Origin: Atrichornis clamosus
Taxonomy: Eukaryota; Chordata; Aves; Passeriformes; Menuridae
Assembly (NCBI GenBank): GCA_013400975.1
Contig: WBMZ01011542.1
Span: 47,060 to 111,059 of the forward strand
Direction: 5' to 3'
DNA: 64,000 nucleotides
The translations under genes were made by a program, and so were the position numbers. The number at the start of each line of letters is the position of its first letter. Position 1 is the stretch's first letter. Shown here one piece after another: positions 20,196-32,055 of this stretch. Below the pieces are notes generated by a model that worked only from the letters and a program-made list of their open reading frames with translations, had not been told where the DNA came from and did no database searches.

Positions 20196-22251
20196 GATTG
20201 TTGGGCTGCCCCTGGACTTGACCCTGGGCTGCCTCTGGATTAAAAAAATCAGAAGGAACCCAGAAATAACAGAAATCACCCAGAGCCCAGCTCAGAGCAG
20301 GCCCAGGTTACGGAGGTGGCTTCATTTCTGTGATGGCTGGAACAATTCCCCTGCTGAATTGAATCCTGAACGTTGCCAGATGCAGGGATTTGTCAGCTCC
20401 ATCCCCTCACAGCACGAGGAGGAACAGTGATGCCAGAGCTGCCACAGGAATTGTCAGAGCAAAGAGAAGAGAGAGGGTAGCAGGAACATCCATGCCTCAG
20501 TATCACTCTGAGCAGGCTGCACAGTTGTTGCCACGCTTTTCAACACCCAAAAAAATAAAAATATTTGGAATTTCAAAATCTTTTTAAGATTTTTCTGGCC
20601 ACCTGCTGTGATCTGGCGAGAGCATTGCGGAGCGTAAATGGCGGAACAATTTCTTGTTCTGCTGCTGTAGATTTAGAACCTGGTTTGGATTTTTGCTGTG
20701 CCAGTAGGACAAAATCTCCCCCTCCTCTGCCTGGGTTTCCTTGTCTTGATTGAGCAGCAGCTCCGGGGGTTTGATGAATGATGTTTGGTCCTTGCTGTGG
20801 TCTGGAGAAAAGCACAGGGACTGATTTTTCATCACACTTCTGATTTTCCTGGCCTTGCTCTGCTGCTGGGCTGACCAAGGTGAGAACAGCACTGCAGGAT
20901 GTGCCATGGAGGGGACAGTGAGCGTTCCAGGTTCAGCAGCTTCCCCAAGGATTGGATTCCAGTCTTATTTTACCCATTTTTAGGATACAGAAAATTCTGT
21001 ATTTCTGTACCTTAAAAACAGGGCCAGAGGGATGCAGTGCAAGGGAGGGGATTATTTCTCCAGGTGATGTCCTTCAGCTGTCCCCTGGTTTTAACACTCG
21101 GAGGTAACGGAAGGGATTTTTCCCTCTGAATTCCCGGCTGTCACAGCCAGGCCGCTGGTGGAGAGTCAGGAATTTCCGCGGGGGTGCTGAGGAAGGGGTG
21201 AAGCAGTGGCAGGGGCAGAGCTCTGTGCCTGGAGCGGGGATTAAAGCAAAGGAAACAAACAATGAGCAAGTCTTTTATTGCAGATCAGACATTTCAGCAA
21301 ATATTACAGCTTCACTTCAAAACAAAGCTCGCAACTAATGAGGTGATAGCCGTGCATATTAATAAACCCAGAGCTGCAGTCGTAGTCCTCACACCCACAT
21401 CAAACATAAACATAAGATTAACACCTCCACCACTTCTTTGGAAGATGTGAGAATGTCCCAATGATAAGTGTGCTCTTTTCCCCAGAGGATAAGAAGTAGA
21501 AATGGAAGGGTAATGAGAAATTAACTTAGATTTAAAACAGAATTAGCAATTAAACAAGTCTAATCATGTACAAAGTCAAAGTTTGTATAAAGACAAACCA
21601 AAATCTGTTAAGTTCAAGAATAAGTATAGACCGTGTGCATTTTATCTGGTGTGTTTTCCTTTGTTCACACCTCCTTATTAAAGGAGGTGCAGGAAATAAA
21701 TGTTACCCACTTGTGTTTAATTGTACTGATCTGGCTGAGTGAGCGTGGCTGTGTGAGTACTGGAGGGGCAGATACATGCTTATATAGATATAAATTTTTT
21801 TTTCTGGTCGTGGTTTGGGCTGCTCAGTTCCTGTTTAGGTTTTTCATTCATGTCAGAGGTCTGGAAGTGTTGCTGGTTTGTAACGTGGGAGAGTCAAGGG
21901 CCTGGAGATCTCCTGGACTGTGGGTTGCTCTGTGGCAGGAGGGAGGTTTGTGCATCACTCAGACCATCTCTTTTATCCCCAGGATATTAAAAAGACCAAG
22001 GATATTCCAATCCTCTTTGTTCTGGCTGGGAATGCTGGTTGGGAAGGACAGGCCCTGGTGCTGTGTGGGCAATGAGTGTTCCCATCTTCTCACCAGCGAC
22101 TGTTGTTTGCTGAGGATTTCAGCCCCGACGTCCAGAGCAGCATATTTGACTCCTCCCTCTCCTATTTTTTACCTCTGTATGGAATAATCAGCATTAGGGC
22201 CACAGATAATGAAGCACAAACACAAATCCAGGGATGTGTTTGTGGATGTAT

Positions 22252-22340
22252 CAGCCTGGGCTGTGGAAGGTGTCCCTGCCCACGGCACAAGATGAGCTTT
22301 AAGGTCCCTTCCCACCCAACCCATCCCAGGATTCTGTGTT
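22252..22340 (+). mobile_element. CR1: CR1 3' tail
   Basis: GTGTCCCTGCCCACGGCAC, then GATGAGCTTTAAGGTCCCTT and the terminus CCCAGGATTCTGTG. Confidence 0.88.
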
Positions 22341-23511
22341 TCTATACATGTATTTATGTCTGTATGGATAGCTAAACACACACATACCCACTCAGGGACC
22401 ACTTAAGGCTTATTTTTAAAAAAAAAATCCTCCTGGCCTTTGCCAAACCACGCTGACGTCTTCCTTGAACCCGGCGTGTTGTGGTTTGCTGTTTTTAAAA
22501 GACAGGAGAAGTCAAGAGACTGCTTTTAAAGAATCTCAGGGTTGTTTGGTTTGGTTTTTTTTTCTCTGCACACAATCATGAATCTGTTTGCTTTTCAATG
22601 GCACAAATGAGTGAAATGTTTGGTGTTCAAAAAGCTGAACCCCTGACAGTTCTATTTACTGGTAAGTAAAAGCTTGGAGGTCCCGTTTATTTGCAGAGAG
22701 GTGAAACTACTTAGGCAGATCCATCACGAGGAGAACTTGTTCATCCTCTATAATGATGCTTCATAGAAATCATTTGTATTAAGCAAGCCCTGGTAATGGG
22801 AGCATAATGACCCCTTTTGGCTCTTGTTTAAATTCTTGCACTTCGAAACACTAATATTAATCACAAGCAGATGGTGCAGAACATTATTTATGCCCGTTTG
22901 TTTCCCAACCCCAAAAAATATTTAACCCATTAACTGAAGTGGTTTATGAAACCAAAAGGCTAATTTGCTGATGGAGTGATTTTTCTCCCTGCTTTCAACA
23001 TGAGATATTTTGTGAAGGGTTGTCACTTCCTTTTCTTTTTGAGGAAATCAGCACAACCGTTGGAATGCGTAGTAAATATTGGATGAAATTCCCTGATTGT
23101 GGTGCTGTTTCAGTTCTGCTGGAAGGACGGATTGGATTTGCTCTTAAGGAGTTTGACTGCAGTGTGCTCTGTAGGATCCCCAACCTTTGCTGGCTGCCTG
23201 TCCTTAATGGGCCAATTTCCCAGTGCCTTTTTCTTTTAGGATTTTCTTTTCTTTCCAGCTTTGTTAGTGGGAGGATTTCAGGATCAAGCAACGCTTAATG
23301 AATGACAGATGGGGTTTTAATTACATCAACTGACTGCCACATCCCACGTGGCAGTGGGGAAGGGGAGGAGGGGTCTGCAGATCCCACAGGGGGATGGAGC
23401 CTTGGCTGTTCCCTGGTGGGAGCTGGGCAGTCCTGGTGGGACAGGGGACAGATGTGGTGTGGTGCTTTCCTCTGGTGGGAGGAAGGATGTGTGGGCTGCA
23501 CTTGGAGAGCA

Positions 23512-23765
23512 TGGAATCCTGGAATGTTTGGGTTGAAAGGGCTAAAGTCCATCTCATCCCACCCCTGCCATGGGCAGGGATACCTTCCACCATCCCAGGC
23601 TCCATCCCAGCCTTTGACACTTCCAGGGATCCAGGGGCAGCCACAGCTTCTCTGGGTAACCTCAGGGCCTCCCCACCCTCACAGGGAACAACTCCTTCCC
23701 AATATTCCACCTATCCCTGCCCTCTGCCGGTGGGAATCCATTCCCATTGTCCTGTCTCTCCACGT
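23512..23765 (-). mobile_element. CR1: CR1 3' fragment, reverse
   Basis: GGAATCCTGGAATGTTTGGG, CCATGGGCAGGGATACCTTC and TATCCCTGCCCTCTGCCGG are in the expected reverse order. A small internal deletion is visible around CCATCCCAGCCTTTGACAC. Confidence 0.92.
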
Positions 23766-25109
23766 CCTTGTCCGTTTGGTTGCTGATTATTTTTGTCACA
23801 ACCACAAGCAGGAGCCTCTGGTTATGCTGCAGTTTTCCTCTAAAAGCGCGTGTCCTGTGAGCAGCTGCATCCATGGGTGGGATGTTGGGATTCCCTGTGT
23901 GCAGCAGCACCTGGGGCTCGGCTCACTGGCTCCATAGGCTCCGTATTTTTAGGAAGAAGGTTAAACAGGATAACTGAGCAACTTGGTGTTCTGCTTGGGA
24001 TTCAGAGCCTGCGGATGTGCTCGGCACGTCTGCCTGCATTGAGCAAAGTCAGTCAGCTCCAGAGGAGGCCAAACTCCATCACAAGTGCAGCACATGGGTT
24101 GAATTCCTAAAGATGGAGATCAGGAAACACGAGCTGAGTCTCTGGATGCTCCTGACTGATTTTTTTGGGGGAGGCGGGGGGGAAATGACAAAATGTGCCA
24201 GCAGTGTTGATGCCTCCCTCAATCCACTTGAGGTATAGAAGGAACTATTAAATGCTCCCATTTTTAATCTGGATTTTTGAGCTCAAATATAGGCAAGCAT
24301 TTAATCAGCTTCTTAATTGAGGTTGTACATTTCTACATTGCAGAGACAAATTAAGCAAGCTACTGTGGTACCAGAAAACAGCTGCTAAACCAAAGCAAAC
24401 CTAATGATAAACAAAATTAGGTTCTTTTCTAGTTGGGTTTCATCCATCTGCCCCCAACCAGTGCTCACTTTTAAAGAAGGCACAGATTCAAGCTATTGCT
24501 TTTAATCCCTTTTGACAGAAGAAAGCAGTGATTAGGCAAAGCCACTGTGCTCTAATCTTCCCATGTTTAAGCCAGGCCATAACGTGCACATTCTGCTTTC
24601 CCACTGGCATCCCTGGAACAGGAAAGATGCTCAATGTTTCCCACACTAAAGCCAGGCTGGATGTTCAGCAGTTGATTCCCACATTGATTTTACAGGATAG
24701 AACAGAAATGTACCAACTTCTTTTGGCATCAGGGGGAGTCAGCATTAAGATATTTGCACTGGCAATCTGCTTTTATGATGGTTTATTTGCTGGAATGGGG
24801 TTGGTTAATCATTTTAGGGCTTTGCTGGCACTTCACCTCTGTAGAAGCTCTAAAAGCAGGAGTTTGGAGCACAGAGATGAAGCCAGAAGCTTTCAGGAGC
24901 AGTGTGCACGGAGCAGAGCTGCAGGATTAATCCCTGTCTAAATGTAGCACTTCCATTTCTCTCTGTGGAATTTCATCTCCCTTTTTCAGCCTGATTTTCC
25001 AGTTTGTTAAAATCCCTGAGTTCTACTCCCGTCCCTCAGTGCACTCGGTGTCTCTTCCAGACTGGTGTCACCTGAAGATTTAATAATGTGGATTTTTAGT
25101 ATTGTATAA

Positions 25110-25175
25110 GGTCATCTGTGTAATATATATATATAGAGGATGTATAATGTATATTTATATATGTGTATAAAAAAT
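25110..25175. repeat. TA-rich low-complexity region
   Basis: AATATATATATATAG and GTATATTTATATATGTGTAT with little else, about 250 bp upstream of the catalytic-loop exon. Confidence 0.9.
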
Positions 25176-25423
25176 GTGATCTGTCCTGCTGATTTCCAAA
25201 CCAGTGGTTGCATTTGAAATAGATATTTGTAATATTGCCTATTAAAAACCTACCATGCCAATATTCACAGTGCTCCCTGGATATCTGAGGTTGTCCCGTG
25301 CAGGGCCAGGAGCTGGACTTGGATGTGGATCTCTTCCAGTGGAGGATATTCTATAATTCCCTGTATGTGATGTGTATATTATCTAGGATAACATGGATAA
25401 TCCAGCTTTTTCCCCCCCACCAG

Positions 25424-25497
25424 ATGTGAAGCCATCCAATATGTTGGTGAACACCCGGGGCCAGGTGAAGCTCTGTGACTTTGGGGTCAGCACTCAG
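25424..25497 (+). CDS. MAP2K5: MAP2K5 exon: catalytic loop and DFG
   Basis: A 74-bp exon from a C-rich acceptor (CCCCCCACCAG) to donor GTAATT. Two bases complete the catalytic Asp283, followed by [13 protein letters not shown] and then [11 protein letters not shown] (human 284-307). It therefore holds the rest of the HRDxKxxN catalytic loop, with catalytic Lys285 and metal-binding Asn288, and the DFG motif with metal-binding Asp301. All catalytic residues are intact. The GTAATT donor departs from consensus at +5 (T rather than G), which makes it the weakest 5' splice site among the eleven exons. The next intron is under 1 kb, which may compensate. Confidence 0.98.
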
Positions 25498-26431
25498 GTA
25501 ATTCCCGATTTGGATCTCTCCCCATTCCCTTTTTAGTGTCAAAATCACCTGGCTGCTAAGACAGGCAGCCCCACAGCAAACTCCTCTCTGCTGGGACAGC
25601 CCTATTCATTTTTTAATCTCTGGGCGACTTTTTCTTCATCTGAATATGATTGTTCATTGTTTAATGACAGTAAAAACTGCTGATATTGTAATTACTACTT
25701 ACGAATAGCAAACTTCATTGATATGCAGCTTTGATCTGAAAGCTTTTGGGCCAGACAAAAGGGAGGGCAGAGCACGAGACGTGTCTGGGGAGCCCAACTG
25801 GCCCACAATAAAAATTAATATTGGGAGTAACAATAGTGGTGGGCTTTTACAATGTGCAGCACAAATTTTAATTAATTTCCATTTTGGGCCTCCCTGGAGA
25901 ACTTCTCTGCTAGTGACCCATGAGCTTGCTGTGATGTTGATTTGAATTTCAGCACCTTTTCCTCTCAGCCAAACACGAGGCCCAAAGAGAAGGTCAGCCT
26001 TGTATTATGGGCTGTCAGGGGCTGTTGTCCCTCCAGCGTATTTAGTGCTCCTTGCATTCAAGGGATGAATTGGGGCTTTATTCACATCTTGAGCCAGCTG
26101 ACTGAAAAATGAGTGTGCTCAATCCTACTTCCAATTGACTTTTTATATCAGACTGGTTTGGGGTACTAAAGCGAGAAGCATCCTGTTTAACACAATTGTT
26201 TAAGGTTATCTGCCATAAACTGTAATGCAGTGCTTGTTTAAATTGGAATTCTCGTTCCCAACCCAAGCGAGGTTTAATCATTTTTAATGCCTTGGCAGAT
26301 AAATTTGTTCCCTTTTACATAATTTTTAGTTGATTTATAGGAATGATGATTGTAGGTTAAATGAGGAATAATTGCCCATTTTATTTCCACATTATCTTTA
26401 TATTGTTCTAACAGACTGTTTTGTCTCATAG
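25498..26431 (+). other. MAP2K5: MAP2K5 intron, 0.93 kb
   Basis: Repeat-free, AT-rich intron between the DFG exon and the activation-loop exon. I see nothing in it beyond ordinary unique sequence. Confidence 0.85.
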
Positions 26432-26482
26432 CTGGTGAATTCCATAGCCAAGACGTATGTTGGAACAAATGCTTATATGGCG
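26432..26482 (+). CDS. MAP2K5: MAP2K5 exon: activation loop
   Basis: A 51-bp exon (17 codons) from acceptor GTCTCATAG to donor GTAAGT, reading LVNSIAKTYVGTNAYMA (human 308-324). Ser311 and Thr315 (the S-I-A-K-T spacing) are the pair phosphorylated by MEKK2/MEKK3 to activate MEK5. Both are present, as is the GTNAYMA segment leading into the APE motif, whose Pro and Glu come from the next exon. The exon is phase 0 on both sides and a multiple of three, so skipping it would keep the frame but remove the activating phosphosites. The acceptor uses TAG rather than the more usual CAG. Confidence 0.98.
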
Positions 26483-27045
26483 GTAAGTGGATTTATGCAG
26501 GAATAACATTTAAATACCAGTATTTGTCCTCACCCTTGCTCTGTGTAATGCAGGATGTGTCCTAAATCAATCCTCAAACCCCATCCCTCCCCATCCCCAG
26601 CATCAGCTGTGTCTTCATTCTGTGTGACGACTCCTCTTCTTGCTGATGGGGAAGAGTAATATTGGAAAAGCAGGGGGTTTAATGTATTTTTAGTTGTTTT
26701 TACTGCCTTGCAACAACTGGGAACACAGAGAGCCAGTTGGACACTCAAAACAACCAGTTTTTCACTGATAGCTTGTGGCTCTTTGCACGTCGGTGACAGC
26801 CCCAAGCTATCCATATTTTGGGAACGCTGCTCCGAGCCTGGAGTTTAGGGAAGCATTTAAACCTGTGCGGGGGTTGATGGGCTCTTGGGTAGCTAAACAC
26901 CCTGTGGGGGTGTTTCCCGTGGAAACGTGAGGCTAAAACCATTTGGATTAATAATATCAGGGCATTAAATTGCATGTTTTGTCGTGTTCGTGATGTAGCA
27001 TGTCTGCACTTTTCTCTACAAATTTTGGTCAGTCTTGGTTAGCAC

Positions 27046-27167
27046 GAGACCACTTTTGTCCTGTTCCTGTGCATTAAAGCCTAAATTCCCACCTTTTTTA
27101 GATCTTAACGTGAGGCCACTTTTGTCGTGTTTCTGTACATTAAAGCCTAAATTCCCACCTTTTTTAA
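27046..27167. repeat. Two-copy tandem duplication, 66-bp period
   Basis: Both copies read GAG(A/G)CCACTTTTGTC, then ATTAAAGCCTAAATTCCCAC and CTTTTTTA. They begin at 27046 and 27112 and differ at only a few bases, so the duplication appears recent. Confidence 0.92.
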
Positions 27168-29689
27168 ATCCCTTGCTAAAGATGCATCATTTGGGGGCAG
27201 GCAGGGGCAGGGTTTGGGTTTAGGCCTCACCCGTGGCCTGTGGTGCTCCCGTCACTGAGATCAACACGAGTCTGAGAGGAAACTGCACAAATTAGTGTGG
27301 ATTTTCCGTCAGATCCACTGGATCCATTTGAATTCTCCATTTGAGACGCGGAAACTTCACTGCTTCAGTTTAAAGCGCTAGGTGGACTTGTCTTATTTTG
27401 GGCCGTTACAATTCTTCGAGCGAACCGCTTCTGATATTTACGGTGTGAAAAATAAGTGTTCCGCTTGTTTAAAGAATTATATATAAACAGTACAAAGTGG
27501 TTGCTGGTTGTGTTTTTCAAACCTCAGGAAAGAGGAGAGAGAAATCCATGACCTTTAATCGCTTTCAGGTATTTTTTTCTGACTTTCTTGTGAGCAGAAA
27601 GCGGCGCCGGGTGCCCATTTATTTGCTAAGTGCTTTTCCACTCAAGGTGTACTCATTATGTGGCTTCTGAAAGGCTCGTGTCACCATCCTAGAAAGACTT
27701 GGGCTGTCCTGTGTCATCAGAATACTCTGCAGAAAAATGGGATTGAAAAAAAAAAAATAAAGAGATAAAAAAGAATTGAAATCCAGAGACTCAGACAAAG
27801 AAACAGCTTCAAATTAATCAACTTTTCCAACTCAGCTGTTGCTTTAGGCTGGTCTTAAGCAGGGCTGAGAATTAAATTGTATTATGCTTTTAGTGTACAA
27901 ACCAAGATTACAGTTCTCTTTCCCAGGTGTGCATTAAATAAATTGCTTTTTTTTACCTTCTTGTTTGTGGATGAATGGGATGCGTCCAGCTCTTAATTGT
28001 GAAAGCGAAGTTTAAGCTAAAATGTGCTTGATCTGATTTTCTGGGTTAAAATTGTTTTGCTTCTTGATTGAGTCATTTGTTGTCATCAGATTTATAGTTA
28101 AGTCCTCAGAAAAAATAATGAAGGACGTAAGCTTTGGTTCACCTGCTTGGGAGACTGTCAGTGAATTTGAAACTATTTAAAAAAATGAGGTTTTCTTTGA
28201 AATAACAAAAAAAAAAGCTTTTTGATTGCAAAATTCAAATTTCCAACCAAAATACATTTTCTGTAAAATCATTTTGTCACTTCATATAGAAAAAGCAAAT
28301 TGGATGAAAAAATAATCAGTTGTAGAAATTTTAAAGAGAAAATACTTTGGGCTGTGTATCCTCAGAATGATCCATGTGTTGCACCCCTTACTTTATGCTT
28401 CTGTTATTCCTATTTCCCTCTTTTTTTCCATATTTTAAAATTCACGTGGGTACCTTTTTTGTTTAAAAAGCTGATTTATTTGCCTTTACCTTTTGTGAAC
28501 CTCAGGAGAAGGTTACTGTTTAAAGCTTGAGCTGTTACAAAGGAAGAATAAACAATTTAATATTGCACAAAGTGAATTTTAAATCTGATTGGGTGGCTCA
28601 GGAAGGGCCTGAAAAATTTGGTGGGTGTTAGCACCTTGCTTGGCTCAGGTTAGCACAAACCATGTCAGGTTATAAAAACATCTTTGGCTGCACATCTGCA
28701 TCTTTATGAGGATCTTTGTCAGTATAGAAGATGCTTAAAAATCACCTGCTGCTGTTGCAAACATTTCTGAGATACGCTGACCTGGGCTAATTATACTTAA
28801 CCAACTTTAAAAAAAAAGGTGAAATAAGATATTTGGGTCACTTACAAATGAGATTTGGCTAAAAAGCTTTTGTTCCAGTTAAATTCTGGGGTGTTTTTTT
28901 GGGTTGTGGCAGTGGTGGGCGGCTGTTCTTGCAGGGACTGTGGTTTTTACTTAACGTTCACGCTGCGATAAAAGCTCCTGACCTGGGATTAGCAGCACGG
29001 AGTAAACATCCAAAAACACATTGGACTGGCACTAATTTGGGAGTTTGTTTTCTACCTTGGGTCTCTGGATTATTAAAGACTGAAAATACAGCCAGTGCTT
29101 TGTAGGAGGCTGGGCCAGACAGGTGCATTAACAGCACAGTGGGGAGAGAAGTCTCAGGGAGCCTTTTATTGTTACATTCCATGCTGTACTTGACCTTGGA
29201 AATGCTGAAATTGTAGCTTTCAAGTAAAAACCAGCAGATATATTTTACAGCCTTCTATTTCATGAGGCATTAAACCTGCTATTAATAGTTTGGAGTGGGG
29301 GCTTTTTTTGCTTTTTTTTTTTCCTATAGGTCAAAAAAACCGAAATTAAAAAGTACGTAAAAGAAAATTGCCACGTTGTGACTTCGGTGATCTTTTTGGC
29401 TTCAATAACTTTCCTTTTTAAGCAGTAGTTCCTCCCCAACCCCTTGACTCCACACAGGGAATCTTTTCCTTGCTGTGGTGCCTGGGCTTGGGGAGGGATG
29501 TGGAAACCACTGGTCTCCCCCACCTTGGCCTTGTGCTTGGCTGGCGTGCACAAACCCTTGGCTTTTCCTTGGATCAGACAGCCCAAACACCAGTGCCAAG
29601 GCCATCCTTGCAAGGTGCAGAGCAGTGCATGGATGCGGGTTTTCCTGGAGAGAGGGTTTTCTCCCTGCCAGGGGAGCTTTTAAGCACCT

Positions 29690-29977
29690 TGGTCCTGAGG
29701 GGCAGCTCCCATCTCTGCTCTGGGAGCAGGGACAGGAGCCAGGGAACGGCTGGAGCTGTGCCGGGAGGGATTTGGGTGGGAGATCAGGGAAAGGTTCTTC
29801 CTCCAGAGGCACTGAACAGGCTCCCCAGGAATGGCCACAGCTCCAAGAGCTCCAGGATCATTCGGACAACACTCCCAGGCACGGGGTGGGATTTTAGGGT
29901 GTCTGTGCAAGGCCAGCAGTTGGACTTTGATCCCTGTAGGTCCCTTCCAGCTCAGCACATTCCATGATTCTGTGATT
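29690..29977 (+). mobile_element. CR1: CR1 3' fragment, distinct subfamily
   Basis: Recognised by GGGAACGGCTGGAGCTGTGC, AGATCAGGGAAAGGTTCTTC, CAGAGGCACTGAACAGGCTC and the end TCCCTTCCAGCTCAGCACAT, then ATTCCATGATTCTGTGATT. The body is unlike the other copies, so it is probably a separate CR1 lineage. It ends about 90 bp upstream of the alphaF exon acceptor. Confidence 0.85.
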
Positions 29978-30068
29978 TTTTCCCATTCCCAGCCCTGGAC
30001 TAGTTTTTGTGCAGTATCTGTGTTTGTTTGCAAGGCTCAAGGGGATGTTTCTTTCCATCTCTTCACAG

Positions 30069-30140
30069 CCTGAGAGGATCTCAGGAGAACAGTATGGAAT
30101 TCACTCGGATGTTTGGAGCCTGGGGATTTCCTTCATGGAG
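30069..30140 (+). CDS. MAP2K5: MAP2K5 exon: APE motif and alphaF
   Basis: A 72-bp exon (24 codons) from acceptor CTTCACAG to donor GTATGC. It starts PERISGEQYGIHSDVW and ends SLGISFME (human 325-348). PE completes the APE motif that anchors the activation segment. DVWSLG is the alphaF helix signature with the buried aspartate that organises the catalytic spine. The exon is phase 0 on both sides. A CR1 copy ends about 90 bp upstream of the acceptor. A 12.5-kb intron follows. Confidence 0.98.
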
Positions 30141-30689
30141 GTATGCAGAGACCTTGTTTTCACATACACGTTGCAAGAATCAACCCCCAATTATTTTAAT
30201 GTGATCTCTGTACATTCTTTAAATTCTTGATGTATTTTTAGGCTGCTACCTATTGCTAAATTTTGGCTGTATTTAGAATGGGTTTGTTCATTTGAGGTCT
30301 TAAATAAAACTCCATGGGAGAGTAGGAAGTAGGGCCTGGTGTGTGGATGCTTCTGCATCCTCTGAGCACCTCAGGGACTGAAAATGATGCTATTTTTGGG
30401 TTGCATCTTCCCAGGCCAGGGCAGAGTGGGTGATTATTGGGGTTAAAACAGCGTTACACGGATTCGAGGCTGGAGCTGCTTAATGGCCTCGCAAAATCTT
30501 GGCAGGAATATTTGCACCATGGCTGGAGCCTCTACCCTGTGTGATGAAATAAAATGTTTGGATTTAAGTGTTCACAGGGGCTTTTACAAAGATTTCTCCC
30601 AAGCAGAGTTTGCAGCAGGAGAAAATCTACGAAAATGAAGCCGTTCAAAGGGAACGTGGCTGAAAACTGTGTGGTTTTGGGGGGTGGAA

Positions 30690-30740
30690 ATAGATGATCT
30701 TTAAGGTTCCTCCCAACCCAAACCAGTCTGGGATTCTAAA
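30690..30740 (+). mobile_element. CR1: CR1 3' tail, short
   Basis: GATGATCTTTAAGGTTCCTC, then CCAACCCAAACCAGTCTGGG and ATTCT. Little else of the element is left. Confidence 0.7.
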
Positions 30741-31248
30741 TCCAGCCATTCAGGAGGAGCAGCCACAGTTGCTGCAGTTCTGGGCAGAACGAGGTCAGTT
30801 TTATTCAGGAAAAGAGGTTTGTTTTCAGTTTAAGGCTCATAAGGTGTTTCAAAAACATAAATTTTTCTAAAAACAGATGATTGTTGATAGGAAAGATAAC
30901 CTGGAGTGTTGAAATTGAGGAGATCACCTGCGTGGTGATCTTGTCTTGACCAGGAAAATTGGATCTGGTGTGATTTGGGCTGGGAGAAAGGACCAGTGGC
31001 TCTGGGCTGGTGGTGGCAGAAGGATGTGGTCACACAACTCTGGGCTGGCCACAAACCTTTGGAGCCTTGAGCAACAGCTCCCCAGGAGAGTTTCCCAGCT
31101 TAAGGACAGTCCCAGGAAGGAACTTCCCCTCAGTTCATCCTCTGAGAACATTCACTCACACCATGGATGACTTGCACCATCTTTCTTGCACAGCCTGACA
31201 AAGGCATGATGTGGTTAAACCAAAAAATCCCAGTGCCCTTCCCTTCGC

Positions 31249-31330
31249 TTCTGGTGAGGTGAAACTGGATTTACCTTTAGGTGAAGCTGGATGTAGATGA
31301 AGCTGGATGCACCTTTAGGTGAGGTGCAAC
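31249..31330. repeat. Degenerate short tandem repeat
   Basis: Repeated motifs GGTGAGGTG, GAAGCTGGATG and ACCTTTAGGTGA alternate two to three times with imperfect spacing. Confidence 0.75.
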
Positions 31331-32029
31331 CCGTGTTTGTAGTAGAAGATGAGGTGGAAGTTGAGCACTCTCAGTGCTGGCCCTCTGCATCTTGGCAGAT
31401 CTCATGTTTCGTAGCCCCAAAATGGCCTCTTGTTGCATTTTCACCCAACAGACTCCTTTCCAAAGCCCTTTTAACCGAAAGGAAATGGTTAGTGCTGGGT
31501 CACGGCTCTGAGATGTTGTAAATCAGTGTGAGGGAAGCCAGCTCGGAATGGCAGTGGTGACACATTTTAATGTGTCACAGGGGAGGGAGGGAGGGCCCTT
31601 GGTTGGTTTTACTGCACAATTTGGTGGTTTGTGGTGCTGGGGGGCCCTCACTCAGGATTTTGGGAGAGATACAGACCGTATGCACACGCTCTGCAAGTGA
31701 TTCTAGCCCAGAAAGGGCTGGAATTGTATTCCGCGAAGACCTGACTGTGGTGGTCGTGTTTCGTGGTGGTGTAAAGAGGGATGTCAATGCAGGACTTCAT
31801 ACAGAAAGCATTTCCTTGTTCCTTTGCTGAATCAAAAACTGTGCCCCAGCAGTTCAGTCACCCACCACGTAGACCAGGATATTTGGAGTTTAATTTAGGG
31901 TTATTAGTGGATAAATTGGCTGGGCATCAATTCCATCTGCAGGATGAATTTAGCATTATTAACCAACATGAGGAAAACTCCTTTCCTTTGCATTTACTCT
32001 TCTGTTTTACACCTTCCCACCTTTTCTTT

Positions 32030-32055
32030 CCTCTCTCCCTCTCTCTCTCTCTCTC
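32030..32055. repeat. (CT)n microsatellite
   Basis: A run of CT dinucleotides with one CC interruption at its start, in a broader pyrimidine stretch. Confidence 0.95.

Larger units (their letters stand above)
19064..25423 (+). other. MAP2K5: MAP2K5 intron, 6.4 kb
   Basis: Holds CR1 copies at 19852-20195 (-), 22252-22340 (+) and 23512-23765 (-), a TA-rich patch at 25110-25175, a possible reverse-strand polyadenylation-like segment near 21260-21290, and a repeat-free block at 22680-22960. No gene recognised. Confidence 0.8.
26483..30068 (+). other. MAP2K5: MAP2K5 intron, 3.6 kb
   Basis: Contains a two-copy tandem duplication of 66-bp period (27046-27167), a repeat-free AT-rich body, and a CR1 of a different subfamily at 29690-29977 just before the acceptor. 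No gene recognised. Confidence 0.8.
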
